Source: JAGQUL01 sp039811765
Lineage (GTDB): Bacteria; Actinomycetota; Thermoleophilia; Gaiellales; SKUG01
Direction of reading: 5' to 3'
NCBI GenBank assembly: GCA_039811765.1
Contig: JBDHZF010000040.1
Coordinates: 1 to 21,018, forward strand
Length of the DNA stretch: 21,018 nt
Below are positions 14,157-20,707 of this stretch, in pieces. Each line of letters starts with the position of its first letter. Positions within the stretch are counted from its first letter, which is position 1. Both the position numbers and the translations under genes were made by a program. Below the pieces are notes generated by a model. It made no database searches. It was not told the origin of the DNA and was given only the letters and a program-made list of their open reading frames with translations.

Positions 14157-14259
14157 TGAGCGGGCGCGTGCGTGGCGAGGGCAAGGAGCCGGAGCGAAGG
14201 CGTACTCTGGTACGCCGAGCGACGAGCGACGCAGCCATCGCCGCGCACGCGCCCGTTCA
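14157..14259. repeat. Structured repeat element, copy B
   Basis: The arms at 14157-14178 and 14238-14259 pair over all 22 positions, two of them G-U. The 59-nt loop contains the inner hairpin GGCGTAC-TCTG-GTACGCC with flanks GCAAGGAGC and GAGCGACGAGCGACGCAG. It matches copy A at 47 of 59 aligned loop positions with no gap over that span, while the outer stem sequence differs. The right arm ends with the stop codon of the reverse HD-GYP gene (14257-14259), the same placement as copy A. Confidence 0.7.
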
Positions 14260-15702
14260 GGCGGCTTCGCGGATGTCGTCGCCGAAATCCGACCAGTGCC
14301 GGCGCACGAGCTGCTCGATCGCGTCGTGGTCGGCGTCGGCCACGTCGTTGGCGAGACGCTCCAGCCCGCGCTCGAAGTCATAACCCATCACGCGTAGGAA
14401 CGCGTACGCCGGTTCGGGATGGAAATGTGTGCCGGTGCCGCGCGCGATCTCGTCGAACGCCGACTGGAAATCCATCGCGTCGCGGTACGGCCGCGCGCTG
14501 GTCATCGCGTCGAACGCGTCGGCCACCGCGATGATGAACGCTTCGAAGGGAACCTCGTCGCGCGTACGGCGAAGGTAGCCGCGCCCGTCGTAGCGTTCGT
14601 GGTGGCAGCGCACGACGTCGGTGTCGTACTCGTCGAACGAGAAGCTCGAGAGGATGCGCGCGGAGACTTCCGGGTGCGCCTTCATCAGCTCGAATTCCTC
14701 GAGCGTGAGCTTGCCCGGTTTGTTGAGCACCGCGTTGTCGACCGCGACCTTGCCGAGGTCGTGCAGTCGACTGGTCCAGTAGAGCGCCTCGAGCTGGCGC
14801 TCGGTCAAGCCGAGCTCGCGCCCGATCGACATCGCGTAGTCGCACACTCGGTCGGAGTGCTCAAACGTGTAGCGGTCGCGTTCGTCCACGATGGTGGCGA
14901 ACGTGTCGAGCGCGCGGTCGGTGACGTGCTGGATGCGGTTGCCGCGCTCGAGCGCGAGGTGCATCGAGGCCGCAAGCGGCAGCACGAGCGGCGCGGTCCA
15001 CGGGTTGAGCATGCACAGCGCCCCGACGCTGCCGCCGATCGTGCATTCGAGCACGGTGGTTCGCACGTTCCCGGGCATGCGGTCGAGTTCGTCGCGCCAG
15101 CGAGCGCGTGCGAGGTCGGCGGCCGTCATCGCGTCCCATATGAAGAGCGCTTCGTTCGCGAGCGCGAACGCGAGCACCGTGGCGATCAACGGCAGGTAGT
15201 CGGACGGCAAATCGATGTTGCCCATGGCTCCACCGCCGGCGAGCGACCACGCCAAACCGCCCAACATGATGGGGACGATGCGTGTGGGAATGTTGTTGAC
15301 CAAGCGATGCCAGGATCGCCGCCGGCGCGCGTCGTACGTGATCGATCCAGTCGTGGCGGCGATCACCGTGACCCACGGCCCGAGCATCAGCAGCAACAAC
15401 GTCGCGACCGCGGCGTGCATGCTCTGCGACGCGCCACCGCTCGATCGCCGCACGTCGTGCACGCGAAGGCCAAGTCCCGCGTGGATCAATGCCACGGCGA
15501 GCATCGTGAGCACCCAATCGCGAATCGTCGATCCCCCGCCGACCATGTGCGCGCACGCGCCAAGCAGCACGGTCAGTGCCACCGCGTGGTATGGAACGCG
15601 CATGAGTCGTGGGCGTTGGTTCATCGACAACGTGGCCGCATCGTGGGCGGTGACCTGAGCCACCAACGGCCGTCCGACGTCGAATCGGCGAATTCGGCGC
15701 AC
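14257..15702 (-). CDS. Membrane-anchored HD-GYP domain protein
   Basis: With GTG 15702 as start (481 residues), the N-terminal half has about seven hydrophobic segments (for example VALTVLLGACAHMV, LLLLMLGPWVTVIAA, LPLIATVLAFALANEALFI). The cytoplasmic half is an HD-GYP domain: HSDRV, the metal ligands H314-D315 in RLHDLGK, and HHERYDGRGYL (367-377). The proline of the canonical GYP is replaced by leucine. Such proteins usually hydrolyse cyclic di-GMP in response to a signal sensed by the membrane part. The start is uncertain: a TTG at 15738 and an ATG at 15624 are alternatives; I prefer GTG 15702 because TACGAT lies 10 nt before it. It is monocistronic, and its stop is embedded in structured repeat copy B. 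Confidence 0.85.
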   Translation of the reverse strand: MRRIRRFDVGRPLVAQVTAHDAATLSMNQRPRLMRVPYHAVALTVLLGACAHMVGGGSTIRDWVLTMLAVALIHAGLGLRVHDVRRSSGGASQSMHAAVATLLLLMLGPWVTVIAATTGSITYDARRRRSWHRLVNNIPTRIVPIMLGGLAWSLAGGGAMGNIDLPSDYLPLIATVLAFALANEALFIWDAMTAADLARARWRDELDRMPGNVRTTVLECTIGGSVGALCMLNPWTAPLVLPLAASMHLALERGNRIQHVTDRALDTFATIVDERDRYTFEHSDRVCDYAMSIGRELGLTERQLEALYWTSRLHDLGKVAVDNAVLNKPGKLTLEEFELMKAHPEVSARILSSFSFDEYDTDVVRCHHERYDGRGYLRRTRDEVPFEAFIIAVADAFDAMTSARPYRDAMDFQSAFDEIARGTGTHFHPEPAYAFLRVMGYDFERGLERLANDVADADHDAIEQLVRRHWSDFGDDIREAA

Positions 15703-15706
15703 GGCT

Positions 15707-15745
15707 TGAACGATCGTACGATGCTGGAACGCATGCAATCGTTCA
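15707..15745. promoter_or_regulatory. Promoter region of the membrane HD-GYP gene with an 8-bp dyad
   Basis: On the reverse strand TACGAT (15713-15718) is a TANNNT box 10 nt before the GTG at 15702. The perfect inverted repeat TGAACGAT (15707-15714) and ATCGTTCA (15738-15745), separated by 23 nt, brackets the promoter and could be a repressor site. Confidence 0.4.
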
Positions 15746-15761
15746 GGGTTGCGAATCGATG

Positions 15762-16943
15762 TCAGGCGCGCACGCCGAGGCTCGCCTCGATGCGATCGAT
15801 CGCTTCGCGCAAGCGGTCGTCGGGCGTGGAGAGCGAGATGCGGACGAACCCCTCGCCGGCGGCCCCGAAGCTAGAGCCCGGGGAGACGACGACGTTCGCT
15901 TCGTCGAGCAGCAACTGCGCGAAGGATGCGCTGTCGTGGCCGTCCGGAACGCGCGCCCAGACGTAGATCGAACCCTTCGGCGCGTTCGGTTCCAGGCCGA
16001 TCGCGCGCAGCGCCTCGATCACGAGGTCGCGGCGGCGCTGGTAGATCGCGCTCATCTCGTCGGGGAAGGACCGGCAGTCGGTGAGCGCGGTGGCCGCGGC
16101 CAGCTGGATCGCGTCGAACATCCCGCTGTCGACGTTCGTCTTGAACTTCCAGAACGCGCCGACCACGTCGGCGTTGCCCACGCAGGCGCCTACGCGCCAA
16201 CCGGTCATGTTCCACGCCTTGCTGAGCGAGAACATCTCCACGCCCACGTCCATCGCGCCCGGCGTGGCCAGGAAGCTCGGCGCGCGGTAGCCGTCGAAGC
16301 TGATCTCGGAGTAAGCGTTGTCGTGCACCACGACGACGTCGTTCGCCTTCGCGAACTCCACTACCTCGGCGAAGAAGTCGTCGCCGTCCTCGATCACCGC
16401 GCCCGTGGGGTTGTTCGGGTAGTTGATGAACAGCACCTTCGCTCGCGCGAGAATGTCGGCGGGAATCGATGCGAGGTCCGGCTTGAAGTCGTTCTCCGGC
16501 GTGATCGGAAGCAGGTAGGGCTCAGCGTCGGTGAGCAGCGGACCGCTCGTGTACACCGGGTAGCCGGGATCCGTGCCGAGCGCGATGTCGCCCGCATCGA
16601 GCAGCACTTGGCAGATGTGAAAGATGCCTTCCTTGCCACCGAGCACCGGCAGCACCTGCGTGTTCGGATCGAGCCGCACGTCGAAGCGCTGGTAGTAGAA
16701 GTCGGCGACCGCCTCGCGGTACGCGGCTCGCCCGCGGTTGGACGGGTACTGGTGCGTGTCGGGGTGGCCGACCGCGTCGCGGAGCGACTGCACCACCGCG
16801 TCGGGCGTCGGCATGTCGGGATCACCGATGCCGAGGCTGATCACGTCGATGCCCTGCTCGCGCTTGTCGGCGATCGCCTGCTCCAGCTGGGCGAACATGT
16901 ACGGCTGAAGACGATCGAGACGTGCGGCGTGACGGGGGCTCAT
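15762..16943 (-). CDS. dapL: LL-diaminopimelate aminotransferase (DapL-type class I PLP aminotransferase)
   Basis: A 393-residue fold-type I aminotransferase. Visible residues are the PLP lysine K242 in SLSKAWNMTGWR, the NYPNNPTG loop (174-181), D208 (HDNAYSE) that contacts the PLP nitrogen, and the GIGDPDMPTP opening. These sequence features, together with dapF directly upstream in the same direction, favour LL-diaminopimelate aminotransferase, which makes LL-DAP from tetrahydrodipicolinate in one step. A general aspartate or alanine aminotransferase is the alternative. The start is ATG 16943, with AGGAG about 8 nt before it; unlike most genes here it has a leader of about 40 nt after a TAGCCT box. 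Confidence 0.85.
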   Translation of the reverse strand: MSPRHAARLDRLQPYMFAQLEQAIADKREQGIDVISLGIGDPDMPTPDAVVQSLRDAVGHPDTHQYPSNRGRAAYREAVADFYYQRFDVRLDPNTQVLPVLGGKEGIFHICQVLLDAGDIALGTDPGYPVYTSGPLLTDAEPYLLPITPENDFKPDLASIPADILARAKVLFINYPNNPTGAVIEDGDDFFAEVVEFAKANDVVVVHDNAYSEISFDGYRAPSFLATPGAMDVGVEMFSLSKAWNMTGWRVGACVGNADVVGAFWKFKTNVDSGMFDAIQLAAATALTDCRSFPDEMSAIYQRRRDLVIEALRAIGLEPNAPKGSIYVWARVPDGHDSASFAQLLLDEANVVVSPGSSFGAAGEGFVRISLSTPDDRLREAIDRIEASLGVRA

Positions 16944-16986
16944 GGCGGGGGCTCCTGGGTCCGGATGGAGACGTGGTCGGATGCGA

Positions 16987-16992
16987 AGGCTA
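16987..16992 (-). promoter_or_regulatory. Putative -10 box (TAGCCT) of dapL
   Basis: On the reverse strand TAGCCT lies 43 nt before the dapL ATG, overlapping the last codons of dapF. The transcript would carry an ordinary Shine-Dalgarno site (AGGAG), unlike the leaderless neighbours. Confidence 0.4.
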
Positions 16993-17832
16993 CACGGCTC
17001 CGGGCAAGCCGGCCATGAGCTGCGCGAGGTCCAGCTCGCCGGACCAGCCACGGTGCGCGGCGCCGGTCATGAACGCGCGATCGCCGTCGAATTCGATTTC
17101 AAGACTGCCACCGGGCAGGCGAACCGTGATCGGTCCAGCGATGTCAGCGTCGGCGCGGGCAGTGAACGCGACCGCTACTGCGCCGGTGCCGCACGCAAGC
17201 GTCTCCCCCACGCCGCGCTCCCATACGCGCATGCGCACGATGCCGGCGTCGTGGTCGTCGATGTCCCAGAACTCCACATTGGTGCGGTTCGGGAAACGCG
17301 GGTGGCGCTCGGCGGCTGGACCGAGCCGGTGCAAATCGGGTCCCTCCGGCGCGCGACGCACGACGAAGTGCGGATTGCCCACGTTGACGACGCGACCGCT
17401 CAGCGTGCGACCGGCGAGCTCGGCGTCGACGGTCCACAGGTCGACGTCGGCAATGCCTTCGCTTGTGACTTCACCCATGTCGACGCGCACACGGCCATCG
17501 TCCAATACGGTCGGTCGCATGATTCCGCCAGCGGTCTCGATCGAAAACGAGCCGTCTCCGCCCGGCGAGACCACAGCTTGCTCCACGAGGAAGCGCGCGG
17601 CAACACGAATTCCGTTGCCACACATCTCGGCCATCGAGCCGTCGGCGTTGTGGATCAGCATGCGAGCGTCGGCGACGTCAGAACCGCCGAGCACGAGAAT
17701 GCCGTCGCCGCCCACGCCGAAGTTGCGGTCGCAGATCGCGACTGCGTGCTCAGGCGCGATCGGCGTATCGAGCTGCGCCTCGTCGACGATCAGGAAGTCG
17801 TTGCCGATGCCGTGCCACTTGGTGAATCGCAT
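16990..17832 (-). CDS. dapF: Diaminopimelate epimerase
   Basis: A PLP-independent epimerase that converts LL-DAP to meso-DAP, the precursor of lysine and of the peptidoglycan cross-link residue. At 280 residues it has the normal length, with the two catalytic cysteines C71 (EMCGNGIR) and C214 (LACGTGA) and the N-terminal KWHGIGNDF motif. Both halves of the pseudo-symmetric fold are complete. ATG 17832 follows the miaA stop by 9 bp; a GATAGGCT box overlapping that stop codon sits 6 nt upstream, so it can be transcribed on its own as well as with miaA. With dapL next, the two last steps of the aminotransferase route to meso-DAP are adjacent. Confidence 0.96.
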   Translation of the reverse strand: MRFTKWHGIGNDFLIVDEAQLDTPIAPEHAVAICDRNFGVGGDGILVLGGSDVADARMLIHNADGSMAEMCGNGIRVAARFLVEQAVVSPGGDGSFSIETAGGIMRPTVLDDGRVRVDMGEVTSEGIADVDLWTVDAELAGRTLSGRVVNVGNPHFVVRRAPEGPDLHRLGPAAERHPRFPNRTNVEFWDIDDHDAGIVRMRVWERGVGETLACGTGAVAVAFTARADADIAGPITVRLPGGSLEIEFDGDRAFMTGAAHRGWSGELDLAQLMAGLPGAV

Positions 17833-17838
17833 GGATCG

Positions 17839-17844
17839 AGCCTA
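17839..17844 (-). promoter_or_regulatory. Putative -10 box (TAGGCT) of dapF, overlapping the miaA stop
   Basis: On the reverse strand the TAG of TAGGCT is the miaA stop codon, and the box lies 6 nt before the dapF ATG, consistent with a leaderless transcript. Confidence 0.5.
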
Positions 17845-18783
17845 TCGCAGGATCGCGGCCGCGATCCGATCGACGTCGCCGTCGGTCGCGTCAACGAATC
17901 GCATGCCCGGCCAGCGCCGCGCCCAGGTGTCCTGCCGCTTCGCGTACTGGCGTGTGCGCGTGGCCATCTTCTCGATCGCCTGCTCGCGCGACCAATCGCC
18001 GCGCAGCACGCCGACGCAGTCCTCGAGTCCGTGCAGCTTGCGAGCGGTGACGGAGAACGCCTCGTCCGCGTGCGCGCCGTCGCCGCCGGCCAGGGCAGCG
18101 ACCTCGTCGAGCACGCCCTCGTCGAACATGCGGACCGTGCGCGAGTCGATGCGCGAGCGGATCACGGCTCGGTCGACCTGCAGATGTACGAGACGCGTGT
18201 CGTGCCGAAGCGGTGCGTCCCAATGCGACGCGCCATCGGGCGATATCGAACCACCGAGCATCGCCACTTCGAGCGCACGCACGACGCGCGGGCGATCGTT
18301 CGGATGCGTTCGTGTGGCGATTGGCGGATCGAGCTGAGCAAGTTCCGCGTGCAGCGCGGGGCCCTCGCCGTCATCCCAGCGCTGTTCGAGCGTGGCTCGG
18401 AGCGTGGCGTCGTGCAGCGGCGCCGCATCGGCCACGGGCAAGGTCGTGATCGCGGCTTGCAGGTACAGTCCCGATCCGCCGCACGCGACGACGTGTCCCG
18501 TGGTCGCCACAAGCTCGTCGATCTCGGCGTGGGCTCGTTCGGCGAACTCCACGAAGGACGCCTCGTGGTTCATCCCCCACGCATCGATCAAACGGTGCGG
18601 CGCGATCGCGTCATGCTCGCGGCTGGGCTGGTTGCTGAGGATCGGCAGCCCGCGATAGCACTGCGCCGGATCGCAATTGACCACCTCCGTGCCGAGCGCC
18701 GCGGCGACTCGTACCGCGACCTCGGTCTTGCCGGAGCCAGTCGGACCGAAGATCGCGACGACGGGTGGGACAGCGCGGCTCAT
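17842..18783 (-). CDS. miaA: tRNA dimethylallyltransferase MiaA
   Basis: It transfers a dimethylallyl group to N6 of A37 in tRNAs reading codons that start with U, giving i6A. The 313-residue protein has the P-loop GPTGSGKT (13-20), a CDPAQCYRGLPI region in the place of the family DSxxxY motif, CGGSGLYLQA, and the C-terminal TRQYAKRQDTWARRW typical of MiaA. ATG 18783 is preceded by TAGACT with a 7-nt gap and no ribosome-binding site. The product is the substrate for MiaB, encoded next but one. It is probably co-transcribed with dapF. Confidence 0.94.
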   Translation of the reverse strand: MSRAVPPVVAIFGPTGSGKTEVAVRVAAALGTEVVNCDPAQCYRGLPILSNQPSREHDAIAPHRLIDAWGMNHEASFVEFAERAHAEIDELVATTGHVVACGGSGLYLQAAITTLPVADAAPLHDATLRATLEQRWDDGEGPALHAELAQLDPPIATRTHPNDRPRVVRALEVAMLGGSISPDGASHWDAPLRHDTRLVHLQVDRAVIRSRIDSRTVRMFDEGVLDEVAALAGGDGAHADEAFSVTARKLHGLEDCVGVLRGDWSREQAIEKMATRTRQYAKRQDTWARRWPGMRFVDATDGDVDRIAAAILR

Positions 18784-18790
18784 ACGACGG

Positions 18791-18796
18791 AGTCTA
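18791..18796 (-). promoter_or_regulatory. Putative -10 box (TAGACT) of miaA
   Basis: On the reverse strand TAGACT is 7 nt before the miaA ATG. No Shine-Dalgarno sequence is present; a leaderless transcript is likely. Confidence 0.5.
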
Positions 18797-18893
18797 GGCA
18801 GGACCTCGATGCAACGCGAGTGCTCCATCATTCGACAAGCAGGAGGTAGGAGGCACGGACGATGCCTCGCTGAACGTGGGACAAGGGATGGAC

Positions 18894-19304
18894 ATGACGA
18901 TTTCCGCTGCCGCTTCGCCAAGCACGACGACCACCCAGACGATGCCGGACGCCACGCACCTCGCCAAAGGAATCGCTGCTGGCGCCGGAGCGGGCGTGGC
19001 CGCGCACTTGGTGTTGAAGCCCATGCCCTACAACGCCCCGTCCGCCACGCTCCTCAAGGCGTTGGGCAAAGCAGCTGGCTTGGCCGCCGCGGTCGCCGTA
19101 CCGGCCGCGATCATCGGCGCGACGGGCGGACCGACGGTGGCTTCGTGGACTGCTGGCGTCTCAATGTTCGGAGGCATGGCAGTCGGCGCAGCAGTGGTTG
19201 GCGGCGATGCTCGCACGCGAGCGGGTGGCGCGCTCGCTGGTCTCGTGCTTGGTGCTGCCGGCGCGATTGCAGCAATGCAAGGTGCGAACTCCGCGCGCTC
19301 GTAG
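18894..19304 (+). CDS. Small Gly/Ala-rich putative membrane protein
   Basis: A protein of 136 residues from ATG 18894, chosen because AAGGG lies 6 nt upstream; GTG 18876 and ATG 18888 in the same frame are alternatives. After a Ser/Thr-rich N-terminus come about four hydrophobic Gly/Ala-rich segments (GIAAGAGAGVAAHLVL, AGLAAAVAVPAAIIGA, FGGMAVGAAVVG, LAGLVLGAAGAIAAM) joined by short loops. I do not recognise a family. The layout, a first segment, a loop with Asn/Pro/Ser and a second Ala-rich segment, is loosely like the small protein at 13922, without clear homology. Just upstream are a strong AGGAGG and a three-codon frame (ATG 18862, MPR). It lies convergent to miaB and divergent from miaA. 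Confidence 0.6.
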   Translation: MTISAAASPSTTTTQTMPDATHLAKGIAAGAGAGVAAHLVLKPMPYNAPSATLLKALGKAAGLAAAVAVPAAIIGATGGPTVASWTAGVSMFGGMAVGAAVVGGDARTRAGGALAGLVLGAAGAIAAMQGANSARS

Positions 19305-19313
19305 CGCAGCGCG
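19294..19313. terminator. Hairpin at the end of the small membrane protein gene
   Basis: CGCGCT (19294-19299) pairs with AGCGCG (19308-19313); an alternative GCGCT/AGCGC stem with a 3-nt loop overlaps it. The TAG stop (19302-19304) is in the loop region. It lies between convergent genes and has no T-tract. Confidence 0.35.
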
Positions 19314-19324
19314 TTCAGGCCATA

Positions 19325-20707
19325 TCAACGAGACGCCGGCACGAGCTGGCGACCGAGCAGGCTCTCGCTCGTGGCGTGCACGATCTCCACGGGAACGGTC
19401 TCGCCCGGCTCGGCATCGCCTTCGAAGTTGCACTTCACGTTGTGCGGCGTGCGCCCATGCAAGCGCTGGCGCACCTTGCGATCCGAGCGCGCCTCCACGA
19501 GCACGGGCTCGACGCGGCCGACGAATCGCTGGTGGCGCTCGCTGGCGATTCCGCGAACCACGTCGATCAAGTGCGCGAGACGACGCTGCTGCTGCTCGTA
19601 CGGAATGAAGTCGTCCTCCATCGCGGCGGCTTCGGTGCCCGTGCGCGGCGAGTAGATGAACGTGTACGCGCCGTCGAACTGCACCTGACGGCACACGTCG
19701 ACGGTCTCGAGAAACTCCGCCTCCGTCTCGCCGGGAAAACCGACGATGATGTCGGTGCTGAGCGAGATGTCGGGAATCGACGCGCGGATCTTCTCGGCGA
19801 GCGCGACGAATCGCTCGCGCGAGTACGTGCGGCGCATCGCCTTCAGCACGCGGGACGATCCGGCCTGCAGCGGCAGGTGCAGCTGCGGCATCACCGCGTC
19901 GCATTCGGCCATCGCGGCGATCACGTCGTCGCGCATGTGGGCGGGATGCGGGCTGGTGTAACGAATGCGTTCAATTCCGTCGATGGCATCGACGGCGCGC
20001 AGCAGCTCGGCGAACGTGCGCGGCGAGCCGTCGCGCGCCAGGTCGTTGCCGTAGCTGTTGACGTTCTGGCCGAGCAGGTTCACCTCCACCACGCCGTCGG
20101 CGGCGAGACGCTCAACCTCGGCGACCACGTCAGCGAACGGGCGGCTCCGTTCGCGCCCGCGCACGCTCGGCACGATGCAGTACGCGCACTTCATGTTGCA
20201 GCCCATCGAGATCTGCACCCATGCTTGGTGGGCGCGCTCGCGCTGGGTGGGCAGCTCGCTCGCGAATTGCCGCTCGTCGCCGATGCCGTAATAGCCCTCG
20301 CCTGCGCCGGGCACGTGCCCCACGCCTGCGCCTTCGCCGTCGCGCAGCTCGAGGTAGTTTCCCAGGTCGTGGATCCGGCCGGGTCCGAACGCGACGTCCA
20401 CCCAGGGGAACTCCGCGAGCAGGTTGTCGCGCTGCGCTTCGACGAGGCAGCCGCCGACGGCGATCACCTGCGCGCCGCCGCGGCGACGCTTGCTGCCTTT
20501 GGCGTGCTTGAGGTGGTCGTAGAGCTTTTGATCCGGCTTCTCGCGGATCGTGCACGTGTTGAACACGAGCACGTCGGCGTCGTCGGCGTCGACGGCGGGC
20601 ACCATGCCGCGACCTTCGAGCATGCCGCCGATGCGCTCGCTGTCGTGCGCGTTCATCTGGCAGCCGAAGGTGAGGACGTGATAGCGCTGGGGATCGGGCG
20701 AGCTCAC
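19325..20707 (-). CDS. miaB: tRNA-2-methylthio-N6-dimethylallyladenosine synthase MiaB
   Basis: A radical SAM methylthiotransferase that adds a methylthio group to C2 of i6A37 in tRNA, acting after MiaA. The 460-residue protein has the three cysteines of the auxiliary 4Fe-4S cluster (C16 in TFGCQMN, C52 in FNTCTIR, C87 in VGGC), the radical SAM triad C170-C174-C177 (MGCNMKCAYC), the SAM-binding region VNLLGQNVNSYG, and a C-terminal TRAM domain (about 390-460). The GTG at 20707 fits the family N-terminus and is preceded by TACCCT with a 6-nt gap. It also overlaps by 4 bp (GTGA) the stop of an open frame that enters from the right edge. Confidence 0.96.
   Translation of the reverse strand: MSSPDPQRYHVLTFGCQMNAHDSERIGGMLEGRGMVPAVDADDADVLVFNTCTIREKPDQKLYDHLKHAKGSKRRRGGAQVIAVGGCLVEAQRDNLLAEFPWVDVAFGPGRIHDLGNYLELRDGEGAGVGHVPGAGEGYYGIGDERQFASELPTQRERAHQAWVQISMGCNMKCAYCIVPSVRGRERSRPFADVVAEVERLAADGVVEVNLLGQNVNSYGNDLARDGSPRTFAELLRAVDAIDGIERIRYTSPHPAHMRDDVIAAMAECDAVMPQLHLPLQAGSSRVLKAMRRTYSRERFVALAEKIRASIPDISLSTDIIVGFPGETEAEFLETVDVCRQVQFDGAYTFIYSPRTGTEAAAMEDDFIPYEQQQRRLAHLIDVVRGIASERHQRFVGRVEPVLVEARSDRKVRQRLHGRTPHNVKCNFEGDAEPGETVPVEIVHATSESLLGRQLVPASR

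Noticed and set aside
11450..14259. MITE or insertion sequence for the two structured repeats
   Set aside because: No transposase or target-site duplication is seen, and the arms, which should be the conserved ends of a mobile element, differ while the loop is conserved.
15703..15738. TTG start at 15738 for the membrane HD-GYP gene
   Set aside because: It adds 12 residues, has no ribosome-binding site, and would lie upstream of the TACGAT box; GTG 15702 fits the promoter pattern better.
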